Shown here one piece after another: positions 1-9,669 of a DNA stretch of 64,000 nt (its first letter is position 1; each line of letters opens with the position of its first letter). The notes under the pieces were generated by a model. That model worked only from the letters and a program-made list of their open reading frames with translations, was not told the DNA's origin and did no database searches. The stretch lies in NCBI RefSeq assembly GCF_030161435.1, contig NZ_BSSV01000005.1, forward strand, positions 248,001-312,000. Reading direction: 5' to 3'. Made by a program: the position numbers and the translations under genes. This DNA comes from Thalassotalea loyana. GTDB lineage: Bacteria; Pseudomonadota; Gammaproteobacteria; Enterobacterales; Alteromonadaceae.

Positions 1-114
1 CACGCTACCAGATAATGCAAATAGGCCAATCGCGTACAGTATGGGTAATTGCAAAAAGTAGCCAGCTAAGGTTGTAATCAAGGCAATAACATTGGTGATA
101 ATGCTTTTATTCAC
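1..114 (-). CDS. Membrane protein, partial (N-terminal 38 residues)
   Basis: The reverse strand is open from a GTG at 114 to the window edge. It encodes a short Lys-containing N-terminus followed by a hydrophobic stretch (Ile/Val/Ala/Leu, then Gly-Tyr-Phe-Leu) that looks like one or two membrane segments. The rest lies outside the window, so no family can be assigned. A GAGAAC stretch about 8 bases upstream is a weak ribosome site. It is divergent from the cyclophilin gene that follows. It is probably a small inner-membrane protein; the call rests on an open frame and composition only. Confidence 0.4.
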   Translation of the reverse strand, partial: MNKSIITNVIALITTLAGYFLQLPILYAIGLFALSGSV

Positions 115-243
115 GGCTGTTCTCAAAAGTTTATGTTAAATATGAAGCTATTATCTAATACTGTCGCGCTAATATACAAGTCGATTAAAACTCGTTAAAT
201 TAAGTGCTATAAACACCCAAATTAAAAGAAAAAGGATAATTAG

Positions 244-1122
244 GTGAAAAAGTTTCTAACAAGCAAAAAAGCGCTTTTAGCGGCATTAGCATTAACGTCG
301 ACTGTCACGGCACATTCAATAAACGCAACAGAAACACAGTGGCGAAATGTAGCACCAGAAAATATGGTGATTATGACGCTACCCCATGGTGATGTAGTGT
401 TTGAGCTATCGACTGATTTTTCGCCTGAGCATGTCAAACAGTTCAAAAAGCTGGCAAAAGACGGTGTTTACAAAGACAACAAGTTTTATCGCGTGATCGA
501 CGGTTTCGTTGCTCAAGGTGGTCCTGATGAAGCAACGGAAAAGAAATTTGATATCAAGACGTTGAAAATTGAAGAAGATTTAGCGATTGATAAGAATTGG
601 CAATATACCAAGGTTCAGGATAATGATTTGTTTGCACCGATCACCGGATTTAAAAATGGCTTTGGTATTGGCGTTGATGAAGCGGCTGGCAAAGCTTGGT
701 TAACACATTGCCCGGGGATATTGGCTTTAGGTCGCGGAAATGAGCCGGATACCGCAACAAGTCATTTCTATATTACCAATGGTCAGGCACCAAGATATTT
801 AGATCGCATAATGTCGGTGTTTGGTCGTGTAATCTACGGTATGAATCATGTTCAAGCAATTCAACGCACTTCGGTAATTGAAGGCGATGATGACGTACCT
901 AGTGAGTTATATACCCCTATTTTGGACATGCAATTAATGAGCGACTTGCCTGAAGATAAACAATGGCAAATTGCGGTGGAAGACACGAGTAGTGAAGCAT
1001 TTGTGAAGAAAATAGATGATCGTCGAAAACGTGAAAATGCCTTTTTCTACAAAAAGCCACCACCAGTGTTAGACGTGTGCCAAGTGCCGGTGTCAACGAA
1101 GCTTATTTATCGTCCAAAATAG
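244..1122 (+). CDS. Periplasmic cyclophilin-type peptidyl-prolyl isomerase
   Basis: The product probably catalyses cis-trans isomerisation of prolyl bonds in the periplasm. The first ~28 residues form a signal peptide (Lys-rich start, Ala/Leu core, cut near Ala-Thr-Glu). The cyclophilin fold starts with a strand reading VIMTLPHGDVVFEL, followed by the usual FYRVIDGFVAQGG-type segment. Later come an ALGRG stretch and a SHFYI segment typical of the active-site barrel. At 292 residues it is longer than E. coli PpiA (about 190), with an insert around residues 95-140 and a C-terminal extension, as in many marine gammaproteobacteria. The start is a GTG preceded by AAGGA at the right distance. Confidence 0.85.
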   Translation: MKKFLTSKKALLAALALTSTVTAHSINATETQWRNVAPENMVIMTLPHGDVVFELSTDFSPEHVKQFKKLAKDGVYKDNKFYRVIDGFVAQGGPDEATEKKFDIKTLKIEEDLAIDKNWQYTKVQDNDLFAPITGFKNGFGIGVDEAAGKAWLTHCPGILALGRGNEPDTATSHFYITNGQAPRYLDRIMSVFGRVIYGMNHVQAIQRTSVIEGDDDVPSELYTPILDMQLMSDLPEDKQWQIAVEDTSSEAFVKKIDDRRKRENAFFYKKPPPVLDVCQVPVSTKLIYRPK

Positions 1123-1133
1123 AAAAGCGCGTC

Positions 1134-1610
1134 TTACATAAGGAGACTTTCTTCAATCGCCACGTAGTTATCTGCGACGTTAATTAACGATGTCGCAGTT
1201 AACGACGGGACACCGTAAACGCTTGCTTTTACACCGAATCGTTGTTTTATACGCGCTAACAACAAGTCAAAATCACCATCACCAGAGAGTAAAATAACTT
1301 CTTCAACATTTGCTGCTTCTTCAAACACGTCGAGCGTTATACCTACATCCCAGTCACCTTTTGCTGAACCATCACTGCGTTGAATGAATGGCTTGGTTTT
1401 AACCTCAAAACCAATGTGAGATAAGGCCTTTTGGAATTTGTGCTGCTGATCGTCTTGATGCGCAATTGCATAGGCGTTTGCTAAAACAATCTCATGAGAT
1501 TGTGAAATAGTTTGCCAAAATTGACGATAATTAAATGGCCTGCCATAGGCTTGTCGCGTGGTGTAGTAAATGTTCTGGACGTCTACAAAAATTGCCGTTT
1601 CGGGTTTCAT
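1134..1610 (-). CDS. NYN-domain (LabA/DUF88-like) putative nuclease
   Basis: The product is a 158-residue single-domain protein of the NYN/PIN-like family, whose members are metal-dependent ribonucleases or RNA-binding proteins. Acidic residues expected for the metal site are visible: FVDVQN near the start, GDWDVGITLD in the middle, and LLSGDGDFDLLL towards the end. The frame is open to 1649, but I chose the internal ATG at 1610 because AAAGAGC lies about 8 bases upstream, whereas the two earlier ATGs have no ribosome site. It is divergent from dbpA with 74 bases between, so the two probably share a promoter region. The substrate is unknown. Confidence 0.8.
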   Translation of the reverse strand: MKPETAIFVDVQNIYYTTRQAYGRPFNYRQFWQTISQSHEIVLANAYAIAHQDDQQHKFQKALSHIGFEVKTKPFIQRSDGSAKGDWDVGITLDVFEEAANVEEVILLSGDGDFDLLLARIKQRFGVKASVYGVPSLTATSLINVADNYVAIEESLLM

Positions 1611-1684
1611 GCCAATGCTCTTTGAAATCATTGCTGAGCAATTTAGCATTATTTCACTAAGGAATGATACAATAGTGGTTTAAC

Positions 1685-3094
1685 ATGCTAATTTGTGAGC
1701 CTTTCGTGCATTCAACTGACTTTTCCACTTTAAACTTAAAACCTGCGTTATTCGATAATCTTTCGAGTTTGGGCTATCACCAAATGACGCCAATTCAGGC
1801 GCAAACACTGCCGTTGATTGTTCAGGGGAAAGATGTCATTGGCCAAGGAAAAACTGGCTCAGGTAAAACGGCAGCTTTTGCGCTAGGACTTTTACAGTCG
1901 CTAAATGTTAAGAAGTTTCGTGTGCAGTCATTAGTGCTTTGTCCAACACGTGAATTAGCTGACCAAGTTGCAAAAGAGATCCGAACATTAGCGCGTGGTA
2001 TTCATAATATTAAAGTATTAACCTTATGTGGCGGCACGCCAATGGGCCCACAAATTGGTTCACTAGAGCATGGCGCACATATAATTGTTGGTACTCCAGG
2101 GCGTATTGAAGACCACTTATTTCGAGGTCGCTTGAATTTAGAGCATGTGAATACACTCGTGCTTGATGAAGCGGATCGTATGTTAGAAATGGGCTTTCAG
2201 GCTGCGTTAGATAATATCGTTGAACAATGCCCAAGCCAACGTCAAACCTTGCTATTTAGCGCAACATTCCCCGAAAAGATTCAGCAAGTGTCAGCAAAGT
2301 TTATGAAGAGTCCTGAGCTTATCAAAGTTGCATCAGTTCACCAAGAAACCGCGATTAGCCAAGCGTTTTATCATCTTGAAAATGGTAGTGATCGCATTGA
2401 AGCAACGATGCGTTTGCTACTTGAAAAACAACCGACATCCGCCGTTATTTTCGCTAACACCAAGGCTGAAGTACACGATATTTATCAAGCGCTTCAACAA
2501 CAAAAATTCAGTGTTTTAGCACTTCATGGTGATATGGAGCAACGAGATAGAAATGAAACCTTGTTGAGGTTTGCTAACCAAAGTTCACTGATTTTAGTGG
2601 CTACAGATGTCGCGGCACGTGGTCTAGATATCGATGATTTGGAGATGGTGATCAATTACCACCTAACGCGTGATACCGAAGTACATGTTCACCGTATTGG
2701 CCGAACGGGTCGTGCGGGTGCAAAAGGCATCGCTTGTTCGCTTTATACAGACAAAGACAGTCGAAAAATAGCGAATCTTGAAGAGTACTTCGATATGGTT
2801 GTAGAGCCTGAATCACTGCCTGACATAAATGTGTTATCTCAGGAACCACCACGAGCAAAAATGGTAACAATCCAAATTGATGGCGGTAAAAAACAGAAGT
2901 TGCGACCTGGTGACATTGTTGGTGGCTTAACCGGTAAGCAAGGTATCAAAGGCGATCAAATAGGTAAGATTCAAGTCACTGATTTAAAAGCTTATGTCGC
3001 TGTTCAATCTAATGTTGCAAAAACTGCTTTGAAAAAAATTGAGCGTGACAAGATGAAAGGTAAAACATTCAGAGCACGTTTGATGACGTGGTAA
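1685..3094 (+). CDS. dbpA: ATP-dependent RNA helicase DbpA
   Basis: This DEAD-box helicase acts on 23S rRNA hairpin 92 during large-subunit assembly. All helicase motifs are visible: a Q motif (MTPIQAQTLP), Walker A (GQGKTGSGKTAA), PTRELA, DEAD as VLDEADRML, SAT (LLFSATFPE), ATDVAARGLD and HRIGRTGRAG. The C-terminal ~75 residues contain the DbpA-specific RNA-binding domain (IDGGKKQKLRPGDIVGGLTG ... KGKTFRARLM), which separates it from RhlE and SrmB. Length matches the family (about 457-470). The ATG at 1685 is used, but a GTG at 1706 would give a start aligned with E. coli DbpA and has a TGAG upstream. greB follows after 3 bases. Confidence 0.95.
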   Translation: MLICEPFVHSTDFSTLNLKPALFDNLSSLGYHQMTPIQAQTLPLIVQGKDVIGQGKTGSGKTAAFALGLLQSLNVKKFRVQSLVLCPTRELADQVAKEIRTLARGIHNIKVLTLCGGTPMGPQIGSLEHGAHIIVGTPGRIEDHLFRGRLNLEHVNTLVLDEADRMLEMGFQAALDNIVEQCPSQRQTLLFSATFPEKIQQVSAKFMKSPELIKVASVHQETAISQAFYHLENGSDRIEATMRLLLEKQPTSAVIFANTKAEVHDIYQALQQQKFSVLALHGDMEQRDRNETLLRFANQSSLILVATDVAARGLDIDDLEMVINYHLTRDTEVHVHRIGRTGRAGAKGIACSLYTDKDSRKIANLEEYFDMVVEPESLPDINVLSQEPPRAKMVTIQIDGGKKQKLRPGDIVGGLTGKQGIKGDQIGKIQVTDLKAYVAVQSNVAKTALKKIERDKMKGKTFRARLMTW

Positions 3095-3097
3095 GCT

Positions 3098-3571
3098 ATG
3101 AAAAAAACAGATTTAATTACCCGCGAAGGCTTTACTAAGCTCCAAGCTGAACTTGACCACTTATGGCGAGAAGAGCGTCCCGAAACCACTAAAAAAGTGT
3201 CATGGGCAGCAAGTTTGGGTGACCGATCAGAAAACGCCGATTATCAATATAATAAGAAGCGTTTGAGAGAAATAGATCGTCGAGTGCGATACTTGCGCAA
3301 GCGTTTGGAAAGCCTAAAAATTGTCGATTACAATCCTCAGCAAGATGGCAAAGTATTTTTTGGCGCTTGGGTAGAAATCGAAGACGAAGAGGGTGAAACA
3401 TTAACCTTCCGCATTGTGGGCCCAGATGAAATCTATGGCCGAAAAGATTACATTTCAATTGATGCACCAATGGCTAGAGCGCTATTGAAAAAAGAAGTAG
3501 ATGATGAAGCTGTCGTAAACACGCCGCATGGTGAAAAAGTTTGGCTGGTCAACGCTATTCGCTACGAATAA
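3098..3571 (+). CDS. greB: Transcription elongation factor GreB
   Basis: GreB enters the RNA polymerase secondary channel and stimulates cleavage of backtracked transcripts. The 157-residue length and the N-terminal coiled coil (LWREERPETTKKVSWAASLG, DRSENADYQYNKKRLREIDR) with its acidic tip match E. coli GreB almost residue for residue. The C-terminal FKBP-like domain (KVFFGAWVEIEDEEGE ... FGRKDYISIDAPMARALL equivalent) follows. The WREERP signature and basic patch separate it from GreA. It starts 3 bases after dbpA, so the two are co-transcribed. Confidence 0.97.
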   Translation: MKKTDLITREGFTKLQAELDHLWREERPETTKKVSWAASLGDRSENADYQYNKKRLREIDRRVRYLRKRLESLKIVDYNPQQDGKVFFGAWVEIEDEEGETLTFRIVGPDEIYGRKDYISIDAPMARALLKKEVDDEAVVNTPHGEKVWLVNAIRYE

Positions 3572-3573
3572 GG

Positions 3574-5178
3574 TTATTCGTCTGGAGAAAATGTTGTAAC
3601 GCGGAAGGAGTTTCGGCCCCCTTCCTTGGCTTCATATAACGCATCGTCCGCTTTGCGAACAATTGCTTTGGCAGATATTTTGTAGTTTTCAAAATCGTTA
3701 AACTCGACCATGCAGGCCCCCAAGCTGACGGTTAAATATTCCGCGACACTAGAGCTCGGGTGATGTAAATTTAACTCGGCGAAGCTTTTGATTATCTCCT
3801 GTAATTTGTGGGTTAAATTTTCTCGGGAAATATCGCTGAGCAACATAATAAACTCTTCGCCTCCGTATCTCGCACATAAGTCGTTTTTGCGCTGAAATGG
3901 CTGACTTAAGGTTTGTGCAGCTTTTCTTAACGCGAGATCTCCTGCTTGATGACCGAGTGAGTCATTGTATGGTTTAAAGTAATCTAGATCTGCCATGATT
4001 ACGGTAAAGGCGATTTGATTTCTGGCACATAAGTCTATTTGCTGGTCTAAATGCTCCTCAAAGTGACGTCGATTCGCAATATTTGTAAGTGAATCAATAT
4101 AGACCTGCTTCTCAAGCTGTTTATTCTTATCTTGAATGGTAGCAACAAGCTCGTTGAAGTGCTTTGAAATTCTGTCGAGCTCTCTAACATTAAAATTTTG
4201 CCTTATCGGTTTCAATTTACCCGACTCATTCATTGAGATAATGGCACGCACTAATGATTTTATCGGTTTGATTGTTCTAAAATATGAGTAAGCGCTCGAT
4301 AATATGGCTAACAAAATTAAGACGCTGAAGAAGCCAATCGCTTTTCTACCAAACAGGTGCGGTAGCATTGAATTTTTATGCTGAATCTTAACTAACATTA
4401 CAGGCTTGTTATCAACATCGACAAGGTCAATTAAACTAAACGCTCGTAATGTTTTGTCTTCGAGTGCTTTATGCCACCCAGCGTAATGTCCTTCATGGGT
4501 CAGTGATAATTGGCGCTCCATGGTGACGTTAACGAAAGTTTCTAGCGTGATTTTTTTAAACAGTTCTTCACGTATTAATCGAATGAAGACAAGGTAACCA
4601 ACAAACTCACCTGTGGCATCTGATTTGCGAATTTGAGAAATAGCGACCATCGCAGGGCCATTAACGGTACGAATAATATTGAAAGATTGAGACTCTCCTG
4701 TTGTATGTATTACCTCGGGTAACAAGCTGACATTTTCAGGATGGTCTTCAAAGTTGGTAAAGTAAAAATCAAGCGGCGTCGATGTGATGTAATTAACCCC
4801 TTGATTAAGGGTTTCATTCAACGATTTATCTAGGTAAACAATGCCATCTATTCTTAAATGGGTATAGGTGTTTACTAGGATATTTTCTTCAACGTATTCT
4901 AAAGTTTCTTCAGGGTTTTGAATATAATTATAGGTACTACTCCATACCGCATAATCACGGTTAAAGCTCTTCAACTCCGTTTTGACGTTATCAAGATAAT
5001 TACTGACGATAGCAAGTTCATGTTGCTGGATTTCAATCCGTGTTTCGATGTGTTTCGGTCGCTCAATATAAAAATGATAAAATGCAACAGCACCGAAGAA
5101 CATGAATATGCCGGTGCACATAATTAGCGATTGGATTTGATGCAATGAGTATTTTTTCATACTTTCAGTATGGAACAT
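3574..5178 (-). CDS. Membrane diguanylate cyclase with CHASE4-like sensor
   Basis: The product probably makes cyclic di-GMP in response to an extracytoplasmic signal. Order of parts: membrane segment at ~15-37; a periplasmic sensor at ~45-275 with the DYAVWSSTYNYI motif typical of CHASE4; a second membrane segment at ~280-302; a HAMP-like linker; then GGDEF from ~365. The active site reads RYGGEEF, so catalysis is expected. An RKND placed five residues before it fits the RxxD inhibitory site for product feedback. The ATG at 5160 (seventh residue) is an alternative start; neither has a strong ribosome site. It is convergent with greB and divergent from tex. Confidence 0.9.
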   Translation of the reverse strand: MFHTESMKKYSLHQIQSLIMCTGIFMFFGAVAFYHFYIERPKHIETRIEIQQHELAIVSNYLDNVKTELKSFNRDYAVWSSTYNYIQNPEETLEYVEENILVNTYTHLRIDGIVYLDKSLNETLNQGVNYITSTPLDFYFTNFEDHPENVSLLPEVIHTTGESQSFNIIRTVNGPAMVAISQIRKSDATGEFVGYLVFIRLIREELFKKITLETFVNVTMERQLSLTHEGHYAGWHKALEDKTLRAFSLIDLVDVDNKPVMLVKIQHKNSMLPHLFGRKAIGFFSVLILLAILSSAYSYFRTIKPIKSLVRAIISMNESGKLKPIRQNFNVRELDRISKHFNELVATIQDKNKQLEKQVYIDSLTNIANRRHFEEHLDQQIDLCARNQIAFTVIMADLDYFKPYNDSLGHQAGDLALRKAAQTLSQPFQRKNDLCARYGGEEFIMLLSDISRENLTHKLQEIIKSFAELNLHHPSSSVAEYLTVSLGACMVEFNDFENYKISAKAIVRKADDALYEAKEGGRNSFRVTTFSPDE

Positions 5179-5298
5179 GATAAAAAAACATCAATTGAAC
5201 AAACAAATACATACAAAGTACTGGCAAAATTACCTGTCGCACGTTATATAAAGCGATAATTTTGGATTACTAAATATTTATCTACTAAAGGCTATTGA

Positions 5299-7614
5299 AT
5301 GTCATCTATTTCTCAACAAATTGCTGATGAACTGAAAGTTAAATCGGTACAAGTTCAAGCTGCTATTTCTCTACTCGATGAAGGGGCAACGGTTCCATTT
5401 ATCGCTCGTTATAGAAAAGAGGCGACACAAGGTTTAGATGACAACCATCTGCGATTTCTCGCACAACGACTGGTTTATCTTCGTGAGTTGAATGAACGTA
5501 AACAGGTCGTCACGTTAAATATTGAACAGCAAGGTAAATTAACTGACCAACTTCGCAAGGCTATAGATCTTGCGGAAAACAAAACGCAAGTTGAAGACAT
5601 TTATCTGCCGTTTAAACCTAAACGCAGAACCAAAGGTCAAATCGCAATCGAAGCAGGTTTAGAGCCCTTAGCAAAAGCATTGTTTAACGACGTTCATCTT
5701 GACCCAGAAACTCAAGCTAAAGATTACGTTAACACTGACAAAGGTTTAGACGACACAAAAGCCGTTTTGGAAGGTGCGAGTTTCATTTTAATCGAGCATA
5801 TTGCAGAACAAGCCAGTTTGATTCAAAAGCTTCGTCGATTAATGAGCAAACAAGGCCAGTTAACCTCGACAGTTGTTAAAGGTAAAAATAACGAAGCGGC
5901 TAAATATCGTGACTATTTTGATCACAGTGAAAAGCTTATTAAAGTGCCTTCGCATCGAGCACTAGCCATGTTGCGTGGTCGTAATGAGGGCTTTCTACAG
6001 CTTTCAATTGCACTTGATCCGGAGGGTAGTGTTGTCTCAAGCGCTGAGCAACTCATTGCTGAGCACTTCAATTTTCGACTAACCCAACAATCAGGCGCTA
6101 GCTTTATTCAACGTGTGATTCGTTTAGCATGGAAAACCAAGCTGAGCGTTTCGCTTGAAAATGAGGCGTTGGGGAATTTGCGTGAGCAATCTGAGTTAGA
6201 GGCGATTAAAGTGTTTGCTAAAAACCTGACGGACTTGTTAATGGCGGCACCTGCTGGCGAAAAAGTTACGTTAGGGTTAGATCCTGGATTACGCACAGGC
6301 TGCAAATTAGCGGTAGTTGACGGTACCGGTAAATTACTGGCGACAAATACGATTTTCCCACATGCGCCTCAAAATAACTGGGACAAGTCGATGCGTACTA
6401 TCGTCAATTTATGTCGTCAGCATAAGGTTGAATTGATCGCAATCGGTAATGGTACTGGCTCGCGTGAAAGTGACAAACTAGTTGCTGAGGCCATTCAAAT
6501 GCTTGAGAAGAATAAGCCAACAAAAGTGATGGTATCTGAAGCAGGCGCATCAGTTTACTCTGCATCTGAATTTGCCGCTGAAGAATTCAGTGAATTAGAT
6601 GTTTCATTACGTGGCGCCGTCTCTATTGCTCGCCGTTTACAAGATCCACTTGCCGAGCTAGTAAAAATTGATCCAAAAGCTATTGGTGTTGGTCAATATC
6701 AGCATGACGTTAGCCAAAGCTTGTTAAGTCAGAGCTTAGATGACGTAATTGAAGACTGTGTAAACAAGGTTGGCGTTGACTTAAACCAAGCATCAATGCC
6801 ACTGTTATCTCGTGTATCTGGTTTAAATAAAACGATTGCACAAAATATTGTGACCTATCGTGAAGAGCATGGCCGATTCAATGCCCGCAAACAGCTATTA
6901 AAAGTTGCTCGACTTGGGCCGAAAGCGTATGAGCAATCGGCTGGTTTCTTGCGTGTCAGAGAAGGAGAAAATCCGCTCGATATGTCGGGTGTTCACCCTG
7001 AAACCTACCCTATTGTTGAGCAAATCATCGCTCAACTAAAGCAACCGATAGAAGACGTTATTGGCCAGACTAATCTTGGTAGCCAACTGAGCATGGCTAG
7101 CTTGATATCGGATAGTTTTGGTGAAATTACCGTGAATGACGTTGTCACCGAGTTAGAAAAACCAGGTCGAGACCCTCGCCCAGAATTTAAAACTGCGACT
7201 TTCCAAGAAGGCGTAGAAAAAATCACGGACCTTGAAGAGGGGATGATACTTGAAGGTGTTATTTCTAACGTAGCGAACTTCGGTGCTTTTGTTGATATTG
7301 GTGTTCACCAAGATGGATTAGTGCATATTTCGGCCATTACCGATAAATTCATTTCCGATCCTCGCGAAATTGTCAAAGCGGGCGATATCGTGAAGGTTAA
7401 AGTGTTGGAAGTGGATGCCGACAGAAAGCGTATTAACTTAACCATGCGACTTACTGATAAAGCACCAGCCAAAGGTCAGCAAAAAGCGAACAAACCAAAC
7501 GGTCACCAAAATAAGCCTAAACAGCAAAATAGATCGAAGCAAAAGCCTAAACCTGTTGGAAATGCAGCAATGGGTAACGCTTTTGCCGATGCGTTTGCTA
7601 AGTTAAAAAAGTAA
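5299..7614 (+). CDS. tex: RNA-binding transcriptional accessory protein Tex
   Basis: Tex is a conserved multidomain nucleic-acid-binding protein. Visible parts are an N-terminal helical region with [17 protein letters not shown], a YqgF/RNase H-like domain with [18 protein letters not shown], a helix-hairpin-helix region ([17 protein letters not shown] ... [10 protein letters not shown]) and an S1 domain ([21 protein letters not shown] ... [18 protein letters not shown]). The tail after ~715 is Lys/Gln/Asn-rich and probably disordered, a common lineage-specific extension. The 771-residue length is normal. The gene stands alone and is followed by a strong terminator. Confidence 0.96.
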   Translation: MSSISQQIADELKVKSVQVQAAISLLDEGATVPFIARYRKEATQGLDDNHLRFLAQRLVYLRELNERKQVVTLNIEQQGKLTDQLRKAIDLAENKTQVEDIYLPFKPKRRTKGQIAIEAGLEPLAKALFNDVHLDPETQAKDYVNTDKGLDDTKAVLEGASFILIEHIAEQASLIQKLRRLMSKQGQLTSTVVKGKNNEAAKYRDYFDHSEKLIKVPSHRALAMLRGRNEGFLQLSIALDPEGSVVSSAEQLIAEHFNFRLTQQSGASFIQRVIRLAWKTKLSVSLENEALGNLREQSELEAIKVFAKNLTDLLMAAPAGEKVTLGLDPGLRTGCKLAVVDGTGKLLATNTIFPHAPQNNWDKSMRTIVNLCRQHKVELIAIGNGTGSRESDKLVAEAIQMLEKNKPTKVMVSEAGASVYSASEFAAEEFSELDVSLRGAVSIARRLQDPLAELVKIDPKAIGVGQYQHDVSQSLLSQSLDDVIEDCVNKVGVDLNQASMPLLSRVSGLNKTIAQNIVTYREEHGRFNARKQLLKVARLGPKAYEQSAGFLRVREGENPLDMSGVHPETYPIVEQIIAQLKQPIEDVIGQTNLGSQLSMASLISDSFGEITVNDVVTELEKPGRDPRPEFKTATFQEGVEKITDLEEGMILEGVISNVANFGAFVDIGVHQDGLVHISAITDKFISDPREIVKAGDIVKVKVLEVDADRKRINLTMRLTDKAPAKGQQKANKPNGHQNKPKQQNRSKQKPKPVGNAAMGNAFADAFAKLKK

Positions 7615-7640
7615 ACACTGACTAATGATGACATAACAAG

Positions 7641-7677
7641 GACCAAGTGTTTGAGGATACGAACACTTGGTCTTTTT
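7641..7677 (+). terminator. Rho-independent terminator of tex
   Basis: A perfect 11-bp inverted repeat (GACCAAGTGTT at 7641-7651, AACACTTGGTC at 7662-7672) with a 10-base loop is followed by a T run. On the opposite strand there is no T run, so it serves tex rather than the minus-strand biosynthetic operon. Confidence 0.9.
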
Positions 7678-7709
7678 CATTTATTGTCATCATGTTTCGT
7701 TGTTTTTAC

Positions 7710-8459
7710 CTAAGCTGATAAGCCGCCATCAACCACGAAGGTTTGACCTGTGATGTAACGGGCATTATCTGAGACTAAAAATTCCGCCATCGCTGACACT
7801 TCCCGTGCTTCGCCAAGTCGTCTTAACGGGATAGATTTTTTGACTTTAGCAAGTACGTTGCTTGGAATATCTTCCATCATTTCCGTATCAATCATGCCTG
7901 GTGCAATACAATTTACCGTGACACCAAAACGAGCAAGCTCAAGTGATAACGACTTAGCTGCGCCAATCATCGCTGCTTTGGTCGCAGAGTAACTGACTTG
8001 CCCCGTATTTCCCTTGATACCAGAAACGGATGACATAAAGAGTATCGTGCCGCCTTCTTCCACCATAGAAGCACTTAAATACCGACTAAAATAAATAGCT
8101 GAGTCTAAGTTGGTTGCAACAGTATTGCGATAATTTTCAATGCTCAACGAGAACATCGATTCATCAGCGGCAAGGCCCATGTTATTGATAACAGCATGAG
8201 GCGCACCTCTATCTTCAAGTAATTGAGCACAAAGCGTTTCTACCTGTTGAGGGTCTCTACCATCACATTGAATACCTTGAACATCTCGTCCTTGCTCACC
8301 TAATACATAGGCGAGTGTCGAGGCGGCATCTGCTGATGACAAGTAGGTAAAAACGATATCGTACTGCGCACTGAGATATTGGACTAAGTTTTTACCAATA
8401 CCTTTGCTGCCACCTGTGATTAACACCCATTTTTTTGTGTGTAGATTAACGTCGTTCAT
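7710..8459 (-). CDS. SDR-family 3-oxoacyl-ACP reductase (FabG-like)
   Basis: This short-chain dehydrogenase probably reduces the beta-keto group of an ACP-bound acyl chain. The cofactor motif TGGSKGIG lies at residues 15-22, NNMG (a variant of NNAG) at 92-95, and the catalytic Ser143/Ser144, Tyr157 and Lys161 are present in SSVSG and YSATK. The C-terminus TGQTFVVDGGLSA is typical of FabG. It is the last gene of the minus-strand island and lies 18 bases after the dioxygenase gene. Together with the ketosynthase, dehydratase and ACP it forms an acyl-chain elongation set. No enoyl reductase is present in the cluster. Confidence 0.88.
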   Translation of the reverse strand: MNDVNLHTKKWVLITGGSKGIGKNLVQYLSAQYDIVFTYLSSADAASTLAYVLGEQGRDVQGIQCDGRDPQQVETLCAQLLEDRGAPHAVINNMGLAADESMFSLSIENYRNTVATNLDSAIYFSRYLSASMVEEGGTILFMSSVSGIKGNTGQVSYSATKAAMIGAAKSLSLELARFGVTVNCIAPGMIDTEMMEDIPSNVLAKVKKSIPLRRLGEAREVSAMAEFLVSDNARYITGQTFVVDGGLSA

Positions 8460-8477
8460 GATGTTCCCTTATCGGTA

Positions 8478-9371
8478 TTAGGCTGATGCTTTTGTGTAGA
8501 CTGATGCTAGTAAAATACTGCGTTTGGCGTCTTCTATTTTGTTACGACCGTGCAAAAATCGGGTGTTATCAATGAAAACGACATCGCCTTTTTGCCAGCT
8601 AACTTCAAGTTTGTGCTTGTCCATTGCTACCTTAATTTCATCCAACACAAACTGTGGAATAATTGAATTGTCTGCAAATTGGATCCTTGATGCATAACTG
8701 TCTTGACCACCTTTATCACTGTAAATCGATGATAGAACATTACCGCCGATCACTGGCAAGCTTGAAAAGTGTGACGTATTAATTGCTGATGTAACGTATT
8801 CCGTTTTTATGAAATCTTCGTTTGAATCATCAATATGATAGTTATCCATCGACTTCAAATATTTCAAAAAGTCACCGTGGAAGTATCGTTGCAGGTTCTC
8901 TTTGTTGGCGTAGTAATCAATGATCCAGCTAGGTAAGGTGTCGGTGTATTTGAGTGAGTTATTCTCAAGTACTTTCATGCTTCGTGAAGACAGCGAATGT
9001 AGGACTTGGTTGCTATCACACAAGATAGTTTCGCCACCCTGAACTGGCGGTTCCACGCAACAGAAAGTTAAGAGCTCGGGGCGAAACGGCAAATTGCCCC
9101 ATTCAAAGTGAAAATCAATCGGATGTTTACCTATACTCACACTCTGTACGTTTTGCTCTCCGGTAATACGTGCTCTGTCACCCAATGGAGAGTCCAAATA
9201 GCAGGTCGCTAAACTATCTAAAAGCGTCGAAAAACTCTCTTGCTCGACAGCATATTTAGGAATGATGACCAAGCCATTGACTGCTAACTGATCCAATATC
9301 GTGGTGGCGGTAATCTCACTGCGCGTAAGATAATAGTCCGCAAGTTTTGTATTAACCGTTTGTTCTGTCAT
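8478..9371 (-). CDS. TauD/TfdA-like Fe(II)/2-oxoglutarate dioxygenase
   Basis: The protein fits the TauD/TfdA oxygenase family, which hydroxylates or desaturates small or carrier-bound substrates using iron and 2-oxoglutarate. The facial triad reads His88-x-Glu90 (DFHFEWG) with the distal His274 in FLHGR; Arg284 (KRSILL) is the likely 2-oxoglutarate anchor. HxE rather than HxD resembles amino-acid oxygenases of natural-product pathways such as AsnO. QGGETILCDS at ~111-120 is a family hallmark. It sits between the ACP and the SDR, so either the acyl chain on the ACP or the peptide could be its substrate; the sequence cannot decide. Confidence 0.82.
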   Translation of the reverse strand: MTEQTVNTKLADYYLTRSEITATTILDQLAVNGLVIIPKYAVEQESFSTLLDSLATCYLDSPLGDRARITGEQNVQSVSIGKHPIDFHFEWGNLPFRPELLTFCCVEPPVQGGETILCDSNQVLHSLSSRSMKVLENNSLKYTDTLPSWIIDYYANKENLQRYFHGDFLKYLKSMDNYHIDDSNEDFIKTEYVTSAINTSHFSSLPVIGGNVLSSIYSDKGGQDSYASRIQFADNSIIPQFVLDEIKVAMDKHKLEVSWQKGDVVFIDNTRFLHGRNKIEDAKRSILLASVYTKASA

Positions 9372-9386
9372 GGGAAATCCTTTTGA

Positions 9387-9644
9387 TTACGCAACTTGTG
9401 CAGGCATATTGCTAACGATGTAATCGCATAACTGTTGGATATTCGATATTTCGCCTGATTCAAACTGCTTGCTATCAACGTTAACGTGGAAAGACTTTTT
9501 AACCATCAAACCGAGTTCGATATAGTCGATGCTATCAATGTCGACTTCTTCAAACGTTGATGATGGTGCTAATTCTTCTTCCTCGATATCGCTTACTTCT
9601 AAGATAACGTCGGCAATTGCTTGGTATACAGTATTAAATGACAT
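9387..9644 (-). CDS. Acyl carrier protein
   Basis: This 85-residue acidic protein has the carrier-protein fold. The phosphopantetheine attachment site is Ser38 in VDIDSIDYIEL (DSI instead of the common DSL). The ribosome site AAAGGA precedes the ATG. It lies between the dehydratase and the dioxygenase, so it probably carries the acyl intermediates of this cluster. A cluster-associated Sfp-type transferase at 23520-24254 is the natural candidate for loading its 4'-phosphopantetheine arm. It is not the primary fatty-acid AcpP, which would normally lie with fabD-fabG-fabF. Confidence 0.93.
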   Translation of the reverse strand: MSFNTVYQAIADVILEVSDIEEEELAPSSTFEEVDIDSIDYIELGLMVKKSFHVNVDSKQFESGEISNIQQLCDYIVSNMPAQVA

Positions 9645-9669
9645 AGTGGTGTTTCCTTTTCTTGTTGTA